NCBI RefSeq assembly: GCF_040954835.1
Contig: NC_090697.1
Coordinates: 43,336,788 to 43,400,787 of the forward strand
Direction of reading: 5' to 3'
From: Lepisosteus oculatus
Taxonomy: Eukaryota; Chordata; Actinopteri; Semionotiformes; Lepisosteidae
DNA length: 64,000 nucleotides
This document shows positions 53,340 to 62,599 of the stretch, one piece after another. Both the position numbers and the translations under genes were made by a program. The first letter of the stretch is position 1. Each line of letters opens with the position of its first letter. The notes beneath the pieces are model-generated. The model had not been told where the DNA came from. It searched no databases and worked only from the letters and a program-made list of their open reading frames with translations.

Positions 53340-55620
53340 ACCCACAAAAATATTTTTTAGTCTCATGAATTTCAGCATTAGATCATATATCATCTTTGAT
53401 ATGATTATAAATCTCTCTCCAATTACTTATGCTTATGTATCTCCTACTGACAAACACATTTCTCAGTCATCAAAAATAATTGGCTGACCCCCAGTCCAAA
53501 CCTGTTCATCTTCCTCAATGTTAAGTTCATTCTCAGATCAATCTGATGCATCAAACTGACCAACATTCACAAACTTTACCAACCCGTCCACCTGCCTTTG
53601 CCAGTTGATAATCATTCATACTGAATGTCAAAATGTATCTCTTCTCCTACAGGTGTGTTACCATCCATTTCTTTGAGATAGTGAACGAGCTTTAAAACAA
53701 ATTCATTTGAGGTAATTAAATACAAATAAATTATTTTGAAGGTTAAAATTAAATTTCACCTCCACACACGTCATTCATACCTGCCATGGCTGGAGTTCAG
53801 TGATGTCTGGGCATGTTCCATTCTTAAAAGGACCTTTTCCAGGGCCGCAGAGCAGCATGTGATGAAGAGCCAGTGCTACTGGGTACACAGCTTTGTACAC
53901 GTTGTATGTTAACTGAGTCTTAACTGAGTCATATCATTATAAGTAGTTTGAATGATCTAATCATTCTGTGCTGCAGATGTGAGAGCACCATTCTCTATCG
54001 CTGACAGAATTAAAGAGCAGTCAAATGATGTTTTGATTCACAACTTCCCCCAGAGCCAATGAGAATGAAAGAGATGTCTGCATCACTGGCAAATGTGATG
54101 ATGACTGTTGCTGTACACTGCTTTATGTGAATGATAAATTTGTATTATTTTTTTCTTAAAGTACACCATGGGAATAATTTCAGTAAGTTCAGTGCAGACA
54201 TCAAACTTCTGAACTTTATTTCAAATGATCTATATTCCATATTTCCCATAGTCATCATCTCCAGCTATTACTTCAACCCAAGTCCAAGTCAAAATGTTTC
54301 AGTAATTTGGCCATTGCCCTGGCCTGAAAACATTAAAAGTAGCTGACCTAGAATGCAGATTACAAGTTTAGTCAGGTTCCTGTTGAAGGTGTTGACTAAA
54401 GGTCTCAGTTCATTCTGGAACAAGAAGATGAAACAATAATGCTGGAGTACACTCCATTTCTTTTCATCAGTGTTACTGATATAAGCAAGTACCTACCCCA
54501 TTAATTTAGAAAACTGATGGAAATATGATTAATTTGACAGTGAAAATCAAGAATAAAAACATTCTTCCCAGGATTTTTAACAATGTCTTTGCCAGTGAGA
54601 TGTAAAAATCATCTGTTAACTGAACTCTTTATTGTACCAAATTCCCAATGCAGCTTTCATCTGGTAGGTTAAATTTCAAATAATTCTGGGAAGAATCACA
54701 CTAATTTTAGATAATCTAATCACAGGTATGACTCACACAAGGAAATATTTTTCATAGAATTCTATGAGAGAAACAGAACAATCGAGAAAAGTGAATTTTA
54801 GTAGGAATTTAGTAGGTTTGCTGTGTGGGAAATAAAGGTGTACAAGAAGGGACTGTGCAAGAAGGGACTGTGTAATTTACAAATTGCATATAAAAGGTAC
54901 TTCCATGAATAATTCCTAGCTCCTTCCCTGGATATCACACCAGCTGCTGAAAGACTGTCCTCCTAATCCTATACTGCATTCCCACCTGTAAGAGAACCAG
55001 CTGGATCACCTCCTTGCTGAAGGAATTTTAGAGACGCAGAGAGTTCTGGCAATAACTATGGATCCAGTTGAGCTGGCATCCCAAGTAATGACAGGTACGC
55101 CTGGAGCTCGTTCACGCCTGGAGCCGGCCATGTCTCCCTCTCTCCTGTCAACAGGGCCAGGGCCTCCCTGAGAGCCGCAAGCCGTGTCAGACAGGTGACA
55201 GCAATGGCGTAACCCACTGTCATGTTCAGAAGAAGCTCAGTCTTCCACAGCAAACATCATTTCCTGTGTCAAGGCATCATTGCCTTTTCTTCTGCCAGTG
55301 GAATCCCCTGAAATACAAACTACAATTTCAAAGATAATTATTTCAGTAGTTCTTATAATTCAGCTTCATTGTTATGTGTTTGTACAGTTGCTGTAGGATA
55401 TTCCTGGATCTGTAAGAATGGTTAAAAAAACCTCCAGTTCTAATGTCTATGTTCTAGTTCTAATGTTCTAGAAACAAAAATAAGAAATACAGTCAGAAAT
55501 GTGCAGCCAGAAAACTCTTCCTCCTCTTCGTGAGGAAGAGGGGATCTATGACAAAGAAAGAAACAAAGAGTCAAAAACCTTCCCCTCAAACAAAACTAGG
55601 ATCCTTTCTTATATAGCTTA
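53340..55620 (-). pseudogene. Family C GPCR (V2R/OlfC-like) relic, unit B
   Basis: Transcript order: a signal-peptide-like piece near 55600-55460, truncated. Next, exon 2 from 55307 (after a TTTCAG acceptor) reads DALTQEMMFAVED then, shifted, ELLLNMTVGYAIAVTCLTRL and EALALLTGERE. These resemble the A.MFAIEEIN, LLPN.TLGY.I.DTC and LALVTG segments of the receptor's first lobe, followed by DASSTGS (compare GDASST). Lobe-2 pieces lie near 54350-53950 and the FDKNGD-type exon near 53760-53620. Frames are broken and no cysteine-rich or seven-helix exon is present. The unit is the best guide to the original gene order. Confidence 0.6.
54482..54483. other. Empty Tc1 target site in unit B
   Basis: The sequence TTACTGATATAAGCAAG aligns with the two flanks of the Tc1 at 35214 (TTACTCATATA and TAAGCAG). 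It shows the site before insertion, with a single TA. Confidence 0.8.
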
Positions 55621-56047
55621 CCCAATACCTAAATCAAAGTGCTGTCCAATCAGCTATTAAAATCTGTAGCAGCAATGTGTAACTGACAGGATCTCTGAAG
55701 GCCAGAGGTAATTATATGACCGTTGAACCCAAATGAAAAAAAGGAATTGTGTTTTTTGTGTTATTGGTTATAAACATGATTATCCAAGAATACACAAGCC
55801 CTGTCTGTGGATTTTGTCAAATACGCCTGCTGTGTTACAGAGGTATTACAGAATGTTTTCGCCATCATCAGGGAACACTTGGAGATGAAGAGCCAAATGT
55901 GTCCCTGTATGAAATGACTTGATCCTCAGTAGCTTGAAGATGCTCTCAGTCAACAATAAACGCATAAATAACAGCGTGAATACACAGTTACAGAGAGATG
56001 TTTCATAATGAAAAAAAAAACTGAATACACATTTAGTTTGAGATTCT

Positions 56048-56053
56048 TTTATT
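56048..56053 (-). terminator. Poly(A) signal of C1
   Basis: AATAAA on the minus strand about 28 bases past the stop, giving a very short 3' UTR. Repeated at 59307-59312 (C2) and 62567-62572 (C3). Confidence 0.65.
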
Positions 56054-56080
56054 AAATGGTTTCAAGGCACGTGTTTTCTT

Positions 56081-58094
56081 TCACAGCTCTGTTTCTTCTG
56101 AGCCGACCTCAGCCCACAGGATGTATGAGCCCTCCTCAGAGGAGTCCGTGCTGCTGAAAGACTCCTGGGAGACATGCAGCTCATCTTCCTCGCCATCCTC
56201 TTGCCAGGAGGAGGGGGAAGGAATAGGCACTCCTGGAAGCTGCCAGTCTATCTGCAAAGTGACCAGGAAGACAAGAGAAGACATTGTAATAGGTTTATTC
56301 CATGCTGAAAAAAAGAAGAAAGAGAACACAACGTTTCGGCCGTGGAGCCTTCTTCAGGTGCCACCAAGAGAAGACATTGCTTGACAGGGGAATGTCAATA
56401 GGAAACCTGCTTTCTTCCACATCCTTTTTTACATGGCAATTTCAACAGCCCGCTCTCTTCCAAGAGAACCCTATGGCATCGACAGCTTTAATAAAGGGGC
56501 TTACTTTAGCAGAGGGTCCTGTGTCCTGTAGTTGAAGAGGCTCGGATTTTGGTCTGTTTCCGTTCCTCAACACTGAGAGGCCAATCAGTCCTGGGGCTGG
56601 GATGTCATTACCAACTAGAGGCAACGGTTGTGTTGGTAACATTTTAAATGGTTCAATTGTCTGTAATAAAATAAAATTCACATATGTAAAAAAGCACACA
56701 GACTCTCTGGCAGAGACAGTAACGATACACAGACTTGCAGTAGCAGGGAGTCCCGGCAGCACTGTGACTCTCTCACTCACTGGAGGGGGTGCAGTAACTG
56801 GCCTGATGGGCTTCTTGACAGAAACATCAGCCCACTTCGTGGTCGGGGGTCTGTCATTAGCCCGTGGAGCCTCTGGTGACACTGGCCTTGGAAACTGTTC
56901 AACTGGCTGTGGGTTTAGGAAAGAAGGCCAATGGGTAAGGTGTTCATCTCATAGATATATATAGTATAGGCATGTTTTTTATTTATTCTCTAGCTGTTCA
57001 TACGAACCCTTGTTTTTTCAAGAGCTTCAAGTGTTGAAGACAAAGTTTGTCCTTTTCATAGCTAATTTCTTAAAGAATTTGAAATAGTATAGGACATCAC
57101 TGGTATTGACCTCATTGGGGCAGCTATTGCCAGTTTTCTACCTTTCAGTATGACCACTGACTTAGAAAATCTGAAGCAATTTTGGCTCTGGAGTAAAAAG
57201 CATTAAGGGACATATTAAGAACATTGCAGATGTTGCAAGCACTAGGAGCCTGTTAGGCCTGCCTTGGTGATTTGGAAACCTACGGTATATTCTAAGTGAA
57301 TGTAAAATGTATTTTTTCTATTTCTAGAAAACTATTAGTTTCTAATTGTTACCCTTTTTCTACCTGTTAGTTTCTCAGGGTACTTGGATCACACCCGCAA
57401 TGTTCACACAGTGCCCATGTGACTCACAGTTGTGTGTCCTTTTTCAGGGTCTTTATGTCCTGCAGAGACAGGGTCTGTCACTGGAGTGGGGCCGCTGGAG
57501 TTGTTAGGCTGAATCCCAGTCGGTTCCGCTTGCTTGTTCGAGACTGATAGGGGGCTGGGGGGTGTCTTCACATCAGAGTCTGTAATTCAGATGACCATCA
57601 AGAAACAGACTGGAAATATTCAGATAAATTCCTGTGAGGTGCTTCACACCCGGCTCGTCTCCTGAACCCCACTTTTCAGAATGTAAACGGGTTGATGCAG
57701 ATGACACACTAAGTCACATTTTATTTTCTGTTACCCATGGGTAAACATATCAAAGTCAGATCTGTTATCAGCAGTCTTGTAAAAGGACTGTTGTCTTTCA
57801 GGCTAATAGAAAAAGCTCCTTACCAGTAGAACATGAGGTGGCAGGAGTAGCCGTGGTCTTCTCTTTGCGGTTGCGGGTTTTGGAATTAGGCCCGGGGGTG
57901 ACTCCACCGCAGCAGACACAGAGGGCCATGATGTGAAGAAAAAAAGAAGCGAAACAGTTTTTCTTCTTGTTTCCTGGACGCCTTCTCTTTTTCCTTTTTT
58001 TCCAGGCACATTCATGGTCACCTGGGGGGGTAACTGGAGGGCCTCTGGCCTTCCAGGCCTGTGGCCCCCTTGGGTCACTCTGACATTGACCCAT
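56081..58094 (-). CDS. Unrecognised five-exon gene, copy C1 (318 aa)
   Basis: Function unknown. Exons in transcript order: 58094-57824, 57579-57428, 56906-56700, 56660-56505, 56251-56081; 957 nt, no stop until the end. The ATG is about 110 bases below a TATA box. Residues 1-6 MGQCQS fit N-myristoylation (Gly2, Ser6) with Cys4 available for palmitate. A basic run KKRKKRRRPGNKKKN lies at 32-46, then a hydrophobic stretch CFASFFLHIMALCVCCGG at 47-64. Residues 91-210 are rich in proline, serine and threonine (TPPSPL, KKPIRPVTAPPP). Residues 263-318 are acidic, with SSTDSSEEGSYILWAEV and a final -ETEL, a class I PDZ-ligand form. From this I infer a membrane-attached protein with a long unstructured part. 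Three acceptors and most donors are standard, but the exon 3 donor is GTGTGC. Copies A and B have GTAATC and GTAAGC there. Confidence 0.7.
56287..56364 (-). mobile_element. 78-base Penelope/hammerhead-like insertion in intron 4 (C1)
   Basis: Flanked by a 15-base duplication CAAGAGAAGACATTG (56272-56286 and 56365-56379). Copy B has the uninterrupted site. The minus strand reads CCTGAAGAAGGCTCCACGGC, then CGAAACGTTGTG, a T-rich spacer, and GCATGGAATAAACC. CTGAAGA, a GGC/GCC hairpin and GAAAC in that order resemble the conserved core of a hammerhead ribozyme as found in Penelope-like elements. Same insertion at 59546-59623 and 62806-62883. Confidence 0.5.
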
Positions 58095-58202
58095 AGAGCA
58101 AAGAAGCTAACGAAAGACCTACTTTGTAATCCAAAAGAAGGTAAGTGCAGGGCTGTCCACAATTAAATGTGACCAATCCTCACATGTAAGAGGGTGACCC
58201 CC

Positions 58203-58209
58203 TTTTATA
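58203..58209 (-). promoter_or_regulatory. TATA box of C1
   Basis: Minus-strand GCCTATAAAAGGGGG. The predicted start is near 58175, leaving an untranslated leader of roughly 80 bases before the ATG at 58094. An ATTGGTCAC follows. Conserved at 61462-61468 (C2) and 40713-40719 (A). Confidence 0.65.
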
Positions 58210-58442
58210 GGCTTGTGATAGTGTAAGAATTCCGCTGTCACCTGGAATAACATTCTGATGCGTTCATGTTGCCAAGCATTAGTGTGATGTCATAACTCAC
58301 CTCATAAAGCTGTTTATATCACTGTTCACTGTTTGCAGCATCCCTTTCAGTATTAAATATTCAAAAGCCTTTTAATTACTTCGATTTGTGCTTAACACTG
58401 TTAACTGAGCGATAATATTCGACTCCTTGTTGTGGTGATTCC

Positions 58443-58810
58443 ACCGCAAACATCATCTCCTGTGTCAAGGCATCATTGCCTTTTCTTCTGCCAGCGGAAT
58501 CCCCTGAAATACAAACTACAATTTCAAAGATAATTATTTCAGTAGTTCTTATAATTCAGCTTCATTGTTATGTGCTTGTACAGTTGCTGTAGGATATTCC
58601 TGGATCTGTAAGAATGGTGAAAACAACCTCCAGTTATAATGTCTACTTATATACAGTATATATACTAAAGATAACCTCCCCTGAAGCTTACATGTGGATT
58701 CTTCTGCTTGGTACAATGTTCTAGAAACAAAAATAAGAAATACAGTCAGAAATGTGCAGCCAGAAAACTCTTCCTCCTCTTCGTGAGGAAGAGGGGATCT
58801 ATGACAAAGA
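58443..58810 (-). pseudogene. Receptor exon 1-2 remnant in unit C1
   Basis: Minus-strand piece FSGCTFLTVFLIFVSRTLYQ with EEST before a GTAAGC donor (near 58780-58680) is a signal-peptide-like exon. After an acceptor at about 58510 come some 20 codons matching the start of unit B exon 2 (NDALTQEMMFA). The sequence then jumps to the region upstream of the TATA box. The remaining receptor exons are deleted. No in-frame ATG is visible. Confidence 0.45.
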
Positions 58811-59339
58811 AAGAAACAAAGAGTCAAAAACCTTCCCCTCAAACAAAACTAGGATCCTTTCTTATATAGCTTACCCAATACCTAAATCAAAGTGCTGTCC
58901 AATCAGCTATTAAAATCTGTAGCAGCAATGTGTAAGTAACTGACAGGATCTCTGAAGGCCAGAGGTAATTATATGACCGTTGAACCCAAATGAAAAAAAG
59001 GAATTGTGTTTTTTGTGTTATTGGTTATAAACATGATTATCCAAGAATACACAAGCCCTGTCTGTGGATTTTGTCAAATACGCCTGCTGTGTTACAGAGG
59101 TATTACAGAATGTTTTCGCCATCATCAGGGAACACTTGGAGATGAAGAGCCAAATGTGTCCCTGTATGAAATGACTTGATCCTCAGTAGCTTGAAGATGC
59201 TCTCAGTCAACAATAAACGCATAAATAACAGCGTGAATACACAGTTACAGAGAGATGTTTCATCATGAAAAAAAAAAAACTGAATACACATTTAGTTTGA
59301 GATTCTTTTATTAAATGGTTTCAAGGCACGTGTTTTCTT

Positions 59340-61353
59340 TCACAGCTCTGTTTCTTCTGAGCCGACCTCAGCCCACAGGATGTATGAGCCCTCCTCAGAG
59401 GAGTCCGTGCTGCTGAAAGACTCCTGGGAGACATGCAGCTCATCTTCCTCGCCATCCTCTTGCCAGGAGGAGGGGGAAGGAATAGGCACTCCTGGAAGCT
59501 GCCAGTCTATCTGCAAAGTGACCAGGAAGACAAGAGAAGACATTGTAATAGGTTTATTCCATGCTGAAAAAAAGAAGAAAGAGAACACAACGTTTCGGCC
59601 GTGGAGCCTTCTTCAGGTGCCACCAAGAGAAGACATTGCTTGACAGGGGAATGTCAATAGGAAACCTGCTTTCTTCCACATCCTTTTTTACATGGCAATT
59701 TCAACAGCCCGCTCTCTTCCAAGAGAACCCTATGGCATCGACAGCTTTAATAAAGGGGCTTACTTTAGCAGAGGGTCCTGTGTCCTGTAGTTGAAGAGGC
59801 TCGGATTTTGGTCTGTTTCCGTTCCTCAACACTGAGAGGCCAATCAGTCCTGGGGCTGGGATGTCATTACCAACTAGAGGCAACGGTTGTGTTGGTAACA
59901 TTTTAAATGGTTCAATTGTCTGTAATAAAATAAAATTCACATATGTAAAAAAGCACACAGACTCTCTGGCAGAGACAGTAACGATACACAGACTTGCAGT
60001 AGCAGGGAGTCCCGGCAGCACTGTGACTCTCTCACTCACTGGAGGGGGTGCAGTAACTGGCCTGATGGGCTTCTTGACAGAAACATCAGCCCACTTCGTG
60101 GTCGGGGGTCTGTCATTAGCCCGTGGAGCCTCTGGTGACACTGGCCTTGGAAACTGTTCAACTGGCTGTGGGTTTAGGAAAGAAGGCCAATGGGTAAGGT
60201 GTTCATCTCATAGATATATATAGTATAGGCATGTTTTTTATTTATTCTCTAGCTGTTCATACGAACCCTTGTTTTTTCAAGAGCTTCAAGTGTTGAAGAC
60301 AAAGTTTGTCCTTTTCATAGCTAATTTCTTAAAGAATTTGAAATAGTATAGGACATCACTGGTATTGACCTCATTGGGGCAGCTATTGCCAGTTTTCTAC
60401 CTTTCAGTATGACCACTGACTTAGAAAATCTGAAGCAATTTTGGCTCTGGAGTAAAAAGCATTAAGGGACATATTAAGAACATTGCAGATGTTGCAAGCA
60501 CTAGGAGCCTGTTAGGCCTGCCTTGGTGATTTGGAAACCTACGGTATATTCTAAGTGAATGTAAAATGTATTTTTTCTATTTCTAGAAAACTATTAGTTT
60601 CTAATTGTTACCCTTTTTCTACCTGTTAGTTTCTCAGGGTACTTGGATCACACCCGCAATGTTCACACAGTGCCCATGTGACTCACAGTTGTGTGTCCTT
60701 TTTCAGGGTCTTTATGTCCTGCAGAGACAGGGTCTGTCACTGGAGTGGGGCCGCTGGAGTTGTTAGGCTGAATCCCAGTCGGTTCCGCTTGCTTGTTCGA
60801 GACTGATAGGGGGCTGGGGGGTGTCTTCACATCAGAGTCTGTAATTCAGATGACCATCAAGAAACAGACTGGAAATATTCAGATAAATTCCTGTGAGGTG
60901 CTTCACACCTGGCTCGTCTCCTGAACCCCACTTTTCAGAATGTAAACGGGTTGATGCAGATGACACACTAAGTCACATTTTATTTTCTGTTACCCATGGG
61001 TAAACATATCAAAGTCAGATCTGTTATCAGCAGTCTTGTAAAAGGACTGTTGTCTTTCAGGCTAATAGAAAAAGCTCCTTACCAGTAGAACATGAGGTGG
61101 CAGGAGTAGCCGTGGTCTTCTCTTTGCGGTTGCGGGTTTTGGAATTGGGCCCGGGGGTGACTCCACCGCAGCAGACACACAGGGCCATGATGTGAAGAAA
61201 AAAAGAAGCGAAACAGTTTTTCTTCTTGTTTCCTGGACGCCTTCTCTTTTTCCTTTTTTTCCAGGCACATTCATGGTCACCTGGGGGGGTAACTGGAGGG
61301 CCTCTGGCCTTCCAGGCCTGTGGCCCCCTTGGGTCACTCTGACATTGACCCAT
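59340..61353 (-). CDS. Unrecognised five-exon gene, copy C2 (318 aa)
   Basis: Second full copy. Exons: 61353-61083, 60838-60687, 60165-59959, 59919-59764, 59510-59340. The predicted protein has the same length and layout as C1. The two coding differences I noticed in exon 1 (C1 57892 and 57925 versus C2) are silent: one in the Pro codon before Asn70 and one in the Leu codon of MALCV. Promoter, poly(A) signal, the weak exon 3 donor and the 78-base intron insertion are shared with C1. Function unknown. The near-identity means a very recent duplication or ongoing gene conversion. Confidence 0.7.
59546..59623 (-). mobile_element. 78-base Penelope/hammerhead-like insertion (C2)
   Basis: Same element and same 15-base target duplication as in C1. 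It was therefore present before the array amplified. Confidence 0.5.
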
Positions 61354-61461
61354 AGAGCAAAGAAGCTAACGAAAGACCTACTTTGTAATCCAAAAGAAGG
61401 TAAGTGCAGGGCTGTCCACAATTAAATGTGACCAATCCTCACATGTAAGAGGGTGACCCCC

Positions 61462-61468
61462 TTTTATA
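61462..61468 (-). promoter_or_regulatory. TATA box of C2
   Basis: CCTATAAAAGG on the minus strand, about 110 bases upstream of the C2 ATG, identical in context to C1. Confidence 0.65.
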
Positions 61469-61701
61469 GGCTTGTGATAGTGTAAGAATTCCGCTGTCAC
61501 CTGGAATAACATTCTGATGCGTTCATGTTGCCAAGCATTAGTGTGATGTCATAACTCACCTCATAAAGCTGTTTATATCACTGTTCACTGTTTGCAGCAT
61601 CCCTTTCAGTATTAAATATTCAAAAGCCTTTTAATTACTTCGATTTGTGCTTAACACTGTTAACTGAGCGATAATATTCGACTCCTTGTTGTGGTGATTC
61701 C

Positions 61702-62069
61702 ACCGCAAACATCATCTCCTGTGTCAAGGCATCATTGCCTTTTCTTCTGCCAGCGGAATCCCCTGAAATACAAACTACAATTTCAAAGATAATTATTTCA
61801 GTAGTTCTTATAATTCAGCTTCATTGTTATGTGCTTGTACAGTTGCTGTAGGATATTCCTGGATCTGTAAGAATGGTGAAAACAACCTCCAGTTATAATG
61901 TCTACTTATATACAGTATATATACTAAAGATAACCTCCCCTGAAGCTTACATGTGGATTCTTCTGCTTGGTACAATGTTCTAGAAACAAAAATAAGAAAT
62001 ACAGTCAGAAATGTGCAGCCAGAAAACTCTTCCTCCTCTTCGTGAGGAAGAGGGGATCTATGACAAAGA
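61702..62069 (-). pseudogene. Receptor exon 1-2 remnant in unit C2
   Basis: Same signal-peptide-like exon and truncated second exon as in C1, with the same deletion junction near 61701. Confidence 0.45.
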
Positions 62070-62599
62070 AAGAAACAAAGAGTCAAAAACCTTCCCCTCA
62101 AACAAAACTAGGATCCTTTCTTATATAGCTTACCCAATACCTAAATCAAAGTGCTGTCCAATCAGCTATTAAAATCTGTAGCAGCAATGTGTAAGTAACT
62201 GACAGGATCTCTGAAGGCCAGAGGTAATTATATGACCGTTGAACCCAAATGAAAAAAAGGAATTGTGTTTTTTGTGTTATTGGTTATAAACATGATTATC
62301 CAAGAATACACAAGCCCTGTCTGTGGATTTTGTCAAATACGCCTGCTGTGTTACAGAGGTATTACAGAATGTTTTCGCCATCATCAGGGAACACTTGGAG
62401 ATGAAGAGCCAAATGTGTCCCTGTATGAAATGACTTGATCCTCAGTAGCTTGAAGATGCTCTCAGTCAACAATAAACGCATAAATAACAGCGTGAATACA
62501 CAGTTACAGAGAGATGTTTCATCATGAAAAAAAAAAAAACTGAATACACATTTAGTTTGAGATTCTTTTATTAAATGGTTTCAAGGCACGTGTTTTCTT

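Noticed and set aside
56121-56964. Plus-strand frames of 77-120 codons repeated in each C unit
   Set aside because: They are antisense to exons 3-5 and recur only because the units are copies.
57803-58162. 119-codon alternative frame over exon 1 of C1 (and the same in C2)
   Set aside because: It does not join the downstream exons in frame, while the MGQC frame does over all four junctions.
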